A program made the translations under genes and the position numbers. This document shows, piece after piece, positions 1 through 8,265 of a stretch of DNA of 41,164 nt. The stretch is from assembly GCA_002373775.1 (NCBI GenBank), contig DFJW01000092.1, positions 1 through 41,164 of the forward strand, written 5' to 3'. Position 1 is the stretch's first letter. Each line of letters begins with the position of its first letter. A model generated the notes under the pieces. It ran no database searches and was not told where the DNA came from. It saw only the letters and a list, made by a program, of their open reading frames with translations. The DNA is from Ruminococcus flavefaciens. GTDB lineage: Bacteria; Bacillota; Clostridia; Oscillospirales; Ruminococcaceae.

Positions 1-999
1 CTCAAGGCTAATCCTGACAGACTTGCAAAGGGTACTGTTATCGAGGCTCGTCTCGACAAGGGAAGAGGTCCTATCGCAACACTTCTCGTGCAGAACGGTA
101 CGCTCAGACAGGGCGATGTGCTCATTGCAGGCACAGCTGTCGGCAGAGTCCGCGTAATGACCAATGACAAGGGCAGGACAGTAAAGTCTGCCGGACCTTC
201 TGTTCCTGTTGAGATAACAGGTCTTGCAGAAGTTCCCAGCGCAGGTGACATTTTCAACGCTGTTGAAGACGAGAGACTTGCCCGTGAACTCGTTGAGCAG
301 AGAAAGCATGAGCAGAAGCAGGAGCAGTTCAACGCATACCGCAAGGTAACTCTTGACAACCTCTTCAGCCAGATCGCTGAAGGCGAGATCAAGGAACTGC
401 CTATCGTAGTCAAGGCTGATGTTCAGGGTTCTGTGGAGGCTGTAAAGCAGTCACTGGAGAAGCTCTCAAACAATGAGGTAAGAGTAAGAGTCATCCACGG
501 TGCTGTAGGTGCAGTCAAGGAGAGCGACGTTATGCTCGCAAGTGCATCCAACGCTATCATCGTAGGATTCAATGTAAGACCGGATCCCGTTGCTGCTGAG
601 AATGCTGCAAGAGACGGTGTGGATATCCGACTTTACCGCATAATCTATGACGCTATAGAAGAGATATCCACTGCTATGAAGGGCATGCTCGCACCTAAGT
701 ACAGAGATGTAGAGCAGGGAAGAGTTGAAGTCCGTCAGGTATACAAGATATCCAATGTCGGAATGGTAGCAGGAAGCTACGTACTCAGCGGCAAGGTAAC
801 AAGAGGCAGTCAGGTGCGTGTAGTCCGTGACGGTATCATAATCGCCGACGACAAGATCGCAGGTCTCAAGCGTTTCAAGGACGACGCAAAGGAAGTTGCT
901 GAAGGCTATGAGTGCGGAATCAGTCTTGAAAAGTTCAGTGATGTAAAGGAAGGCGATATCTTCGAGACTTATATAGTTGAGGAGTACCGCGAGGATTGA
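1..999 (+). CDS. infB: Translation initiation factor IF-2, C-terminal part (5' end outside window)
   Basis: IF-2 is the GTPase that brings fMet-tRNA to the 30S subunit and promotes subunit joining. The reading frame is open from base 1, so only the last 332 residues are present and the GTP-binding domain is missing. What remains fits domain II ([20 protein letters not shown], with [14 protein letters not shown] after it), then the domain III region ([20 protein letters not shown], followed by [20 protein letters not shown]), then the C-terminal fMet-tRNA-binding domain ([20 protein letters not shown]). The gene ends in TGA and is followed closely by the acidic ORF and rbfA, the usual infB-rbfA neighbourhood of Firmicutes. 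The family assignment is secure. Confidence 0.97.
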   Translation, partial: LKANPDRLAKGTVIEARLDKGRGPIATLLVQNGTLRQGDVLIAGTAVGRVRVMTNDKGRTVKSAGPSVPVEITGLAEVPSAGDIFNAVEDERLARELVEQRKHEQKQEQFNAYRKVTLDNLFSQIAEGEIKELPIVVKADVQGSVEAVKQSLEKLSNNEVRVRVIHGAVGAVKESDVMLASASNAIIVGFNVRPDPVAAENAARDGVDIRLYRIIYDAIEEISTAMKGMLAPKYRDVEQGRVEVRQVYKISNVGMVAGSYVLSGKVTRGSQVRVVRDGIIIADDKIAGLKRFKDDAKEVAEGYECGISLEKFSDVKEGDIFETYIVEEYRED

Positions 1000-1051
1000 T
1001 AAAAAATCAATGATCTGGAAATACAGGTCAATACGAACGGGGGTCATGAAA

Positions 1052-1600
1052 ATGGATAACAGCAGAATGAGTACTGCGGATATGCTGCAGTACTGTAATG
1101 AAGCGCTGGCATGGGATGATTTCGGACCGGTAGATATATTCTTCTTCGAGTCAGTAAAGAAGATACTGCTCGGTCAGTGCAGCGCTATGGAAGAGCCCGA
1201 GGACGTCATCGACGACCTCATGGGCATAGAGCGTCCGGTAAGAGATGTTGAACTTGAACCGGATTATGACAAATATGCGGATATTTACTACGGTGAAGAA
1301 GGCGATGACGATATCCCGGATTACAGCCGCAGCGACGAGGACGAAGCGTTCGATTCAGCTGTTTTCACCGGCGGATTCTTCGATGAAGAACAGGAGACTG
1401 ATGAGTCTGCTGAAGAGCCGGCTGACACTGAGGATGCTGCTGTTCAGGATGCTGATCCGGAGGCTTCTGAAGAAGCAGCCGATGAGACCGATGCGGACGC
1501 ACAGCCGGGCGATGGAGCCGGCGAGGATGCTGAAAGTCAGGATCAGCCCTCTGCTGACAAGCATGAGGAAACAGAAGGCGGATTCACCGTGAACCTGTGA
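1052..1600 (+). CDS. Acidic protein of unknown function between infB and rbfA
   Basis: I do not recognise this family. The protein is 182 residues from the ATG at 1052, which sits 8 bases after a GGGGG run. An in-frame ATG at 1046 is possible, and an upstream one at 977 would overlap infB and has no ribosome site. Residues 1-60 look folded (MLQYCNEALAWDDFGPVDIF, then a hydrophobic FFFESVKKILLGQ). From about residue 65 the chain is very rich in Asp, Glu and Ala, with no basic stretch, and looks disordered. It has no signal peptide or membrane segment. It lies 52 bases after infB and 15 before rbfA in the same direction, so it is probably co-transcribed and might act on ribosomes or RNA-binding factors. 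That role is only an inference from context. Confidence 0.8.
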   Translation: MDNSRMSTADMLQYCNEALAWDDFGPVDIFFFESVKKILLGQCSAMEEPEDVIDDLMGIERPVRDVELEPDYDKYADIYYGEEGDDDIPDYSRSDEDEAFDSAVFTGGFFDEEQETDESAEEPADTEDAAVQDADPEASEEAADETDADAQPGDGAGEDAESQDQPSADKHEETEGGFTVNL

Positions 1601-1615
1601 TACGAAAGGATAAAA

Positions 1616-1990
1616 ATGCCAAATTTCAAGAACAGCCGTATGGCTGAGGATATCAAAAGAGAAATGACAGCTATTCTCCGTGATCTCAAGGATCCGAGGA
1701 TAGACAAGATGCTGACTGTGGTGAGGACTGAGCTTTCAGGAGATATGTCTGCATGCAAGGTGTATGTATCCAGCTTCGAAGGCGCAGAGCGTACAAAGGA
1801 ATCTGTGCAGGGACTTAAAAGTGCCGGCGGATTCATACGCAGAGAGCTTTTTCACCGCCTGAAGATGCGCAAGTCACCGGAACTCACATTCGTTGCGGAC
1901 AATTCTATCGAACGCGGTGCTGAGATCAGCAGGAAGCTCAATGAACTGGGCGTTTCCGGGATCGGCGGAAGCGATGCCGGGGAGGAATGA
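1616..1990 (+). CDS. rbfA: 30S ribosome-binding factor A
   Basis: RbfA is a small KH-like protein that binds the immature 30S subunit and helps 16S rRNA 5'-end maturation, especially in the cold. The 124-residue length is normal. Typical features are the N-terminal R-M-A-E-D-I-K-R-E segment, LKDPRID around residue 30, the strand ACKVYVSSFEG and the conserved end PELTFVADNSIERGAEISRK. The ATG is 5 bases after GAAAGGA. The gene lies downstream of infB and just upstream of the DHH phosphoesterase, the order found in many Firmicutes. Confidence 0.95.
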   Translation: MPNFKNSRMAEDIKREMTAILRDLKDPRIDKMLTVVRTELSGDMSACKVYVSSFEGAERTKESVQGLKSAGGFIRRELFHRLKMRKSPELTFVADNSIERGAEISRKLNELGVSGIGGSDAGEE

Positions 1991-1993
1991 GCC

Positions 1994-2947
1994 ATGCTTA
2001 TAGGATTCAGTGAAGCGGAAGTATTTCTCCGCAACTGTCAGGATGCGGTGATAATCACTCATCGCAATCCGGACGGCGACTGTATAGGCGCCGGTTTCGG
2101 TCTCAAGGATATACTTGAGCAGCTGGGAGTGCGCAGCCGCGTTGTCTGCCACGATGTGTTCCCCAAGCGCTACAATTTCCTTACAGAAGGCGGAGCAGGC
2201 GAGGACTTCGAACCGAAGACCATTATCGCGGTGGATATAGCTGATACAGCTCTTATGGGAAAATATGAGGAGATATACGGCAGCAGAGTGCAGCTTTGTA
2301 TAGATCATCACATCTCAAACAAGAAATATGCCGAGAAGACACTTCTGCGCGGAAATGCCACTGCTGCATGCGAGGTCATCTACGATCTTGCTCAGTATAT
2401 GGGCGTAAAGATCACGAGACACTGCGCTATGTGCCTTTACACCGGCATTGCCACTGATTCAGGCTGTTTCAAGTACGATTGCACGACTCCCCGTGCTCAC
2501 GAGATAGCAGCTGAGATGATGCGGAATTACGATATAAATTTTGCAAGGATAAACAGGAACATGTTCGACGTCAAGTCGCCGGGAAGAATGAAACTCGAAG
2601 GCAGGCTCAGCGAACTCATGGAGCAGTATCTTGACGGCAGGCTGGTGATAGTTGCCGTGACACAGGATATGATGCGCGACATGGGCGTTGAAATGGAAGA
2701 GCTGGAAGGTTTTGCGCCTATGACGATACAGATGGAGGACACCGAAGTGGGCATACTCATGAGAGAACGCCCGGACGGAGTGTTCAAATGCTCTTTCAGA
2801 TCGGCGAACGATATAAATGTTTCTGATATCTGCCAGACTGTAGGCGGAGGCGGTCATGCAAAGGCTGCCGGATGCAATGTGAGCGGAGACGCAGAGTCAG
2901 TCAAAGCCCGGCTCATCGAAGCAGTTAGGAAGGCTATCGAAGCATGA
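1994..2947 (+). CDS. nrnA: DHH/DHHA1 phosphoesterase, NrnA-type oligoribonuclease / pAp phosphatase
   Basis: NrnA enzymes degrade short RNA oligonucleotides and remove the 3'-phosphate of pAp, using two Mn ions in the cytoplasm. The 317 residues show the expected motifs in order: THRNPDGDCIGAG near residue 23, IAVDIAD near 78, the name-giving CIDHHISN near 100, TGIATDSGCFKYD near 148, and the DHHA1 substrate-binding motif VGGGGHAKAAGC near the C-terminus. GGAGG lies 8 bases before the ATG. The TGA stop overlaps the truB start (ATGA), indicating translational coupling. The rbfA-nrnA-truB-ribF order supports the assignment; nrnA is used here as a family name. Confidence 0.92.
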   Translation: MLIGFSEAEVFLRNCQDAVIITHRNPDGDCIGAGFGLKDILEQLGVRSRVVCHDVFPKRYNFLTEGGAGEDFEPKTIIAVDIADTALMGKYEEIYGSRVQLCIDHHISNKKYAEKTLLRGNATAACEVIYDLAQYMGVKITRHCAMCLYTGIATDSGCFKYDCTTPRAHEIAAEMMRNYDINFARINRNMFDVKSPGRMKLEGRLSELMEQYLDGRLVIVAVTQDMMRDMGVEMEELEGFAPMTIQMEDTEVGILMRERPDGVFKCSFRSANDINVSDICQTVGGGGHAKAAGCNVSGDAESVKARLIEAVRKAIEA

Positions 2948-3834
2948 ACGGGATACTCTGTGTAAACAAACCCCAGGATTTCACGTCCTTTGATGTCGTG
3001 GCAAAACTGCGCGGAATACTTCATATAAAGCGGCTCGGTCACGGAGGAACGCTTGATCCAATGGCTACAGGCGTTCTGCCGGTCTTTGTGGGGACGGCTA
3101 CCAAGGCATGCGACATAATGCCGGATAATACCAAAAGCTATCTTGCGGGATTCAGATTCGGCTGTGTCTCGGACACACAGGACGTCTGGGGCAACATAAA
3201 AACGGTATCGGACAAGTCGGTTAGCCTTGACGATATCAACGCTGTGCTGCCGGAGTTCACCGGCAGGATAATGCAGCTGCCGCCGATGTACTCAGCGGTG
3301 CAGGTGAACGGTCAGCGTCTTTATGACCTTGCACGAAAAGGCATGGAAGTTGAACGCGAGCCCCGCGAGATAGAGGTGAGTTCGCTGAGATTGCAGGGAT
3401 ACGATCCTGTAAAGCGCGAGGGCAGTCTGGAGATAGTATGCGGAAAGGGAACATATATCCGTACTATTATAAATGATATCGGTGACAAGCTTGGATGCGG
3501 AGGGATAATGACCTCACTGGTGAGGACTTCTTCCTGCGGATTCACTCTTGCGGACTGCCATACGTTCGAAGAGATAATCTCTGCGAGGGATGCCGGAACA
3601 CTGGAGGATATGATACTTCCCGTTGAAAGGCTGTTTTCGGAAATGCAGAGGATAGTTCTGAGCGAGGCTCAGACAAGAATGTACCGGAACGGCGTGAAAC
3701 TGGACATTGAGAGAGTTAGCGGCATAAGTACGGAGCATGATGAGTATGCGGTCTACGGAAGTGATGGCTTTATCGGTACGGCATATGCCGACAGGGAAAA
3801 CGGCGTTCTGCGGGTCGGAAAGAATTTCGGGTGA
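2944..3834 (+). CDS. truB: tRNA pseudouridine(55) synthase
   Basis: TruB makes pseudouridine 55 in the T-loop of nearly all tRNAs. The 296-residue protein begins with the typical GILCVNKPQDFTSFDVV. It carries the catalytic motif GHGGTLDPMATGVLPV, in which D38 is the expected nucleophilic Asp. Other family motifs are PPMYSAVQVNGQRLYDLAR and GKGTYIRTIINDIG. The ATG overlaps the stop of the DHH gene by 4 bases, and its own TGA overlaps the GTG start of ribF, so the three genes are probably translated as a coupled set. Confidence 0.96.
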   Translation: MNGILCVNKPQDFTSFDVVAKLRGILHIKRLGHGGTLDPMATGVLPVFVGTATKACDIMPDNTKSYLAGFRFGCVSDTQDVWGNIKTVSDKSVSLDDINAVLPEFTGRIMQLPPMYSAVQVNGQRLYDLARKGMEVEREPREIEVSSLRLQGYDPVKREGSLEIVCGKGTYIRTIINDIGDKLGCGGIMTSLVRTSSCGFTLADCHTFEEIISARDAGTLEDMILPVERLFSEMQRIVLSEAQTRMYRNGVKLDIERVSGISTEHDEYAVYGSDGFIGTAYADRENGVLRVGKNFG

Positions 3835-4718
3835 AGGCTATGCAGGAGAAAAAAACGGCTGTTGCTCTCGGATTATTTGACGGAGTACATCTCGGTCACA
3901 GGGCGGTGTTGTCAGAGGCATGCGCCCAGCGTGAAAACGGACTTGTTCCCGCTGTGTATACATTTGCGCCGGAAAGCGCGATATACAAGCCGGACAGTTC
4001 TGCCGGCTATATCTACGGAACAAAGGTGAAAATGCAACTGCTGACTGAATGCGGGATTTCGCGTACAGAATTTTCAGATTTCGGAACAGTCAGAAAGCTT
4101 TCAGGGGATGAATTTGCGGAAAAGATATTGTATGAGCGCCTTAATGCGGCATTCGTCTGCTGCGGAAGTGATTTCCGCTTTGGCAGGGGCGCTTCATGCG
4201 GAGTTGATGAACTGCGCAGATCTGGTGAAAAATATGGATTTCGCGTCCGGATCGTTGAAGACGTAAGGCTTGGCGGAGACGTGGTATCGTCCAGCTGCAT
4301 ACGCCGTCTGCTTATGGATGGGGATATCGGAAAAGCGGATTCTCTTCTGGGCAGGGATTATATTATCTCCGGCACTGTGTCTGACGGGAACCACATCGGA
4401 CGCACTATCGACTTCCCGACGATAAATCAGGATTTCAGTGCAGGTCAGCTTGTCCCGGCTTACGGAGTGTATTCCGGAAGGACATCCATAGATGATACAG
4501 AATACCGGACAGTTACGAATATCGGCGTAAAGCCGACAATCAGCGGAGAACGTGCTCCCCTTGCCGAAACTCATATCCTCGGTTTTTCCGGCGATCTTTA
4601 CGGCAGGGATGTGCAGGTGTCTCTGGAACGCTTCATACGTCCGGAGAAGAAGTTCGGTTCTCTTGATGAACTGAAAGAACAGATCAGCAGGGACATATCC
4701 GCTGCATCTGACATATAA
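3831..4718 (+). CDS. ribF: Bifunctional riboflavin kinase / FAD synthetase
   Basis: RibF phosphorylates riboflavin to FMN and adenylates FMN to FAD. The 295 residues hold an N-terminal FAD synthetase domain with ALGLFDGVHLGHRAVL, the nucleotidyltransferase HxGH-type motif, and SSSCIRRLLMDGD around residue 155. A C-terminal riboflavin kinase domain follows, with IDFPTIN, TNIGVKPTI and the ETHIL segment carrying the likely catalytic Glu. The GTG start overlaps the truB stop. An ATG nine bases downstream (3840) is an alternative start. It is the last gene of the translation cluster; I see no clear intrinsic terminator in the 94 bases after it. Confidence 0.94.
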   Translation: MKAMQEKKTAVALGLFDGVHLGHRAVLSEACAQRENGLVPAVYTFAPESAIYKPDSSAGYIYGTKVKMQLLTECGISRTEFSDFGTVRKLSGDEFAEKILYERLNAAFVCCGSDFRFGRGASCGVDELRRSGEKYGFRVRIVEDVRLGGDVVSSSCIRRLLMDGDIGKADSLLGRDYIISGTVSDGNHIGRTIDFPTINQDFSAGQLVPAYGVYSGRTSIDDTEYRTVTNIGVKPTISGERAPLAETHILGFSGDLYGRDVQVSLERFIRPEKKFGSLDELKEQISRDISAASDI

Positions 4719-4812
4719 AATTCGTTATATGTTCACTTCATTATCACATACAGGCATTAATATATTGTAGGTATATATTAGTATAAGACTTCTAAAAGGA
4801 GGAATTATCCCG

Positions 4813-5880
4813 ATGATAGAAGTAAAAAATCTATCTAAAAGGTACGGAGACAAACGTGCCGTCAACAACATAAGCTTCAGAGTCGAAAAAGGCGAGATCC
4901 TCGGTTTCCTCGGCCCTAACGGAGCAGGAAAATCCACCACCATGAATATGCTGACCGGTTATATCTCTTCAACATCCGGCAAGGTGCTTATTGATGGTAT
5001 AGACATTTTTGAAGATCCTAAAAAAGCAAAGATGAAAATAGGCTACCTACCTGAGATACCGCCGCTGTACGTTGATATGACAGTTGACGGCTATCTCAAT
5101 TTCATGTTCGACCTCAAGAAATGCAAACTTCCGAGAAAGGCACATCTCAACGATGTCTGCAATCTCTGCAAGATAAGCGATGTTCGCGGAAGACTGATAA
5201 AGAACCTTTCAAAAGGTTACAGACAGAGAGTCGGACTTGCACAGGCACTCATAAACAATCCCCCTGTGCTCATTCTCGATGAGCCTACAGTAGGACTGGA
5301 TCCCAACCAGATCATCGAGATCAGGACGCTCATCAAGAAGCTCGGAAAGAAGCACACAGTCATCCTTTCATCTCACATACTCCCCGAGATACAGGCTGTA
5401 TGTGACAGGATAATCATTATCAACAAGGGCGTGGTAGCTGCCGACGGCACAGCTGATGAGATAGCCAAGAGCATCACCAACAAGCACCGCATGACCGCCC
5501 GTATCGAAGGTACTACACGCACTGCGGCTGATAAGGATGAGATAGTCGATGCTATCAAGTCTCTGGACGGAATAAAGTATGTCCGTGCGGATATGGAGCG
5601 TGAAAAGGGGATTTACGACTATGACATCGAGTCTGAGGACAAGATAGACATCCGCCGTGCACTCAATAAGCTCTGTGCAGACAAGGGATGGAACATCCTC
5701 ATGCTCCAGCTCTCAGATCTCACTCTGGAGGATATCTTCCTGAAGATCACCATGGGCGAACTGGCAAATGAAGATTCCGACAGCTCCAAGCCGAGACCGC
5801 GCATCAATCTCGTGTTTGAGGGCGATAAGGTAAGCGCTGAAGCTTCTGACAGCGAAAATAATGACGGAGGTGAGGACTGA
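4813..5880 (+). CDS. ABC transporter ATP-binding protein, GldA/ABC-2 export type
   Basis: This is the ATPase of an ABC-2 type exporter. Its 355 residues show Walker A GPNGAGKST (34-42), a signature LSKGYRQR (132-139), Walker B LILDEPTVGLDP from about 153, and the switch His in LSSHIL (H188). After the nucleotide-binding domain comes a C-terminal part of about 140 residues that is highly charged. The DUF4162-like portion may regulate or dimerise the ATPase, and the last 40 residues look disordered. A strong AAGGAGGA site lies 9 bases before the ATG. The stop overlaps the next gene's start (TGATG). The following permease, GldG-like and DUF4340-like genes form one transport unit. The substrate cannot be told from sequence. 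Confidence 0.92.
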   Translation: MIEVKNLSKRYGDKRAVNNISFRVEKGEILGFLGPNGAGKSTTMNMLTGYISSTSGKVLIDGIDIFEDPKKAKMKIGYLPEIPPLYVDMTVDGYLNFMFDLKKCKLPRKAHLNDVCNLCKISDVRGRLIKNLSKGYRQRVGLAQALINNPPVLILDEPTVGLDPNQIIEIRTLIKKLGKKHTVILSSHILPEIQAVCDRIIIINKGVVAADGTADEIAKSITNKHRMTARIEGTTRTAADKDEIVDAIKSLDGIKYVRADMEREKGIYDYDIESEDKIDIRRALNKLCADKGWNILMLQLSDLTLEDIFLKITMGELANEDSDSSKPRPRINLVFEGDKVSAEASDSENNDGGED

Positions 5881-6584
5881 TGGGCGCTATCTACAGACGT
5901 GAAATGGGTGCATTCTTTTCATCGGGACTGGCTTATGTTTTCCTGGCTGTATTCTATGTGCTTTCAGGATATTTCTTCTATAACAATGTAATACTTTCAG
6001 GATTCACTGACACATCACCGCTTTTCACAAATATGTTTATAATCGTACTGTTCCTCATCCCTATCCTCACCATGAGACTGCTCAGTGAGGAAAAGAAGAA
6101 CAGGACAGATCAGGGACTTCTCACTGCTCCCATAGGACTCTGGGAAATAGTCATGGGCAAGTACCTTGCAGCTCTGACGCTCTTCATAATAGCTGAGAGC
6201 ATCATTTTCGTATATGCTCTGATACTCAGCTACCTCGGAGATGTGGTATGGGCAACACTGCTTGGCAACTACTTTGCTATGCTGCTTGTAGGTGCTGCAT
6301 TCATTGCTCTGGGACTGTTCATTTCATCCCTTACAGAAAACCAGATGACTGCCGCAGTTATTACAATGGTAGTCCTCTTTGCTCTGTTCCTTTTCAATAA
6401 TCTTACTGATTCGGTAAATAATGAAAAGTTACAGGAACTTATAGAAAAGCTTTCATTCTACACAAGATATGTTGAGTTTACCAGCGGTGTGTTCAATCTC
6501 ACCAGCGTACTTTTCTATATCAGTACAGCATTCCTCTTCAACTTCTTCACAGTAAGAGTTTTAGAGAAGAGACGCTGGGGCTGA
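5880..6584 (+). CDS. ABC-2 type permease (GldF-like)
   Basis: This is the membrane partner of the preceding ATPase. The 234 residues contain about six predicted membrane segments: roughly 17-35, 50-68, 97-120, 128-152, 156-176 and 207-228. The RLLSEEKKNRTDQGLLTAPI segment after the second helix is the typical cytoplasmic coupling region of ABC-2/GldF permeases. The start codon shares a base with the ATPase stop. The pairing with a GldG-like protein and a DUF4340 protein matches the 'gliding-type' ABC set that is widespread in non-gliding bacteria, so motility should not be inferred. Confidence 0.9.
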   Translation: MGAIYRREMGAFFSSGLAYVFLAVFYVLSGYFFYNNVILSGFTDTSPLFTNMFIIVLFLIPILTMRLLSEEKKNRTDQGLLTAPIGLWEIVMGKYLAALTLFIIAESIIFVYALILSYLGDVVWATLLGNYFAMLLVGAAFIALGLFISSLTENQMTAAVITMVVLFALFLFNNLTDSVNNEKLQELIEKLSFYTRYVEFTSGVFNLTSVLFYISTAFLFNFFTVRVLEKRRWG

Positions 6585-6615
6585 TACTGATGAGAAAGGA
6601 AGGTGTTGATACACA

Positions 6616-8265
6616 ATGAGTAAACAGAAGAACAATCCGGAAGAGATAGAAGTTGGCGTCAGCGGGAACAGTGCGGAGGAGACCGCTAAGGAGAAGAACA
6701 GCGGCAATGCCAAGAAACTCAAGTACGGCTCCATGTCGATCATAACCATAGCCCTCGTTATCGTGATAGTTATAATAATCAATATCATGGCAGGCATAAT
6801 GGAGAAGCGTACTCCGCTCAAACTTGACCTTACTGCCGATAACCGCTATGAACTCTCTGATGAGACTATCGACTTCCTCAGAAATGACCTCGATCAGGAT
6901 ATCGACATAATCGTTACCTGCAAGAAGGAAGAATTTGCAAACATAGAGTACAATACTGAAGCATACTACAGGATATATGCCGGCATGGATGTGGATGTAC
7001 CTTACTCCATGATACCGATAATCCTTGAAAAGTACCAGATGTACGCAAATCAGGGCAAGGGAAAGATCAATGTAAAATACGTTGACCTCCAGAACGATCC
7101 CAAGGCGCTGGCAAGCTACGAGAAGTACTACAGCAAGACATTCTCTGACAGAAGCATAATCATATACAGCAACGAGAGAGTCCGCGTGATAGACACAGAT
7201 ACTCTCGGCGGCATGATAACTTTTGACCAGAAATCCACATCAGCAACTCCGGCATTCGTTTTCGCAGGCGAGAGCGTTATCACATCCGAGATCATGAACG
7301 TAGTTGATGCACATCCTGTAAGAGTTGCTCTTGCGGCTACAGTGAACGGCGAGACGATCTACGATCCTCAGCTCTATGAGAACGGAATGTACAGCTGCTA
7401 CAAGGGACTCAAGGACGAGCTGCTCTCCAAGAACGGCTATGACGTTGAGGAGATAGATATAGCAACTGACGAACTTGATACCGAGAAGTACGACATGGTA
7501 GTCATCCCCATGCCTTATCAGGATTTCGATGAGAAGATAATCAACAAGCTCAGCGACTTCCTCTACAACGATGAGAACTACGGAAAAGACCTGCTCTACA
7601 TCGCTGATCTGCCTTCGACCAATCTCACCAATATAGATGAGTTCCTGAAGGACTGGAGCATAGAAGTTGCACCTCAGTATATCTATGATACCGGTGACAA
7701 CTATTTCGGCAACAGCGAGACTATCGTTTATGCAAGGATAGCTGACAATGAGGACTATGCAGATATCGACGTCGGTTCACTTCCGGCTGCTGCATATACT
7801 TCAAGGCTTGTAAATGTGCTTTCAAGAAATAATGAGAGTATTGCTTCGGCAGTGATCGAGTCATATGATACAGCTGTCAGCAGAGGATTTGATGAGGGCA
7901 GCAAGCCGGGCAGTGCATCAGCAAAGCCTATCGCAGTAGTATCCAAGAGACAGCATCAGAACAAGACTGACCAGTTTGCAGTTGATGAGAGCAATGTAAT
8001 GGTACTGGGATGCGGCTTCATGACTGATACCAAGGTACTGAGCCAGACAAAGCTCTACAGCAACGCAAGTATGCTTCTCGGCGTACTCAATAAGATGACA
8101 GGCAAGGAAGCTGCGGTAATTATCCCGGAGAAGTCTCTCCAGCAGGCAGTTATTGCACCTACCGCAAAGCAGACAAAGACGATAAGACTCATTACAGTAT
8201 ATATCATACCGGCAGTTATCGTTATATTAGGTCTGTTCGTACTGTTAAGGAGAAGGAATAAGTAA
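6616..8265 (+). CDS. GldG-like ABC transporter auxiliary membrane protein
   Basis: The protein is 549 residues with a charged, hydrophilic N-terminus (1-36), one membrane segment at about 40-60 (rich in Ile/Val), a large domain, and a second membrane segment at about 523-543 just before the tail LLRRRNK. The start of the large domain (LDLTADNRYELSDETIDFL) is typical of GldG/ABC_transp_aux proteins, which have a glutamine-amidotransferase-like (DUF4350-type) fold without enzyme activity. It probably sits in the membrane with most of its mass outside and works with the ATPase and permease upstream. The start lies 31 bases after the permease stop, and the next gene begins immediately after the TAA. 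Confidence 0.85.
   Translation: MSKQKNNPEEIEVGVSGNSAEETAKEKNSGNAKKLKYGSMSIITIALVIVIVIIINIMAGIMEKRTPLKLDLTADNRYELSDETIDFLRNDLDQDIDIIVTCKKEEFANIEYNTEAYYRIYAGMDVDVPYSMIPIILEKYQMYANQGKGKINVKYVDLQNDPKALASYEKYYSKTFSDRSIIIYSNERVRVIDTDTLGGMITFDQKSTSATPAFVFAGESVITSEIMNVVDAHPVRVALAATVNGETIYDPQLYENGMYSCYKGLKDELLSKNGYDVEEIDIATDELDTEKYDMVVIPMPYQDFDEKIINKLSDFLYNDENYGKDLLYIADLPSTNLTNIDEFLKDWSIEVAPQYIYDTGDNYFGNSETIVYARIADNEDYADIDVGSLPAAAYTSRLVNVLSRNNESIASAVIESYDTAVSRGFDEGSKPGSASAKPIAVVSKRQHQNKTDQFAVDESNVMVLGCGFMTDTKVLSQTKLYSNASMLLGVLNKMTGKEAAVIIPEKSLQQAVIAPTAKQTKTIRLITVYIIPAVIVILGLFVLLRRRNK

Noticed and set aside
466..1047. Long antisense frame opposite infB
   Set aside because: It is the mirror of a well-supported conserved gene with no ribosome site of its own; similar antisense frames opposite trp, truB and the giant gene were dropped for the same reason.
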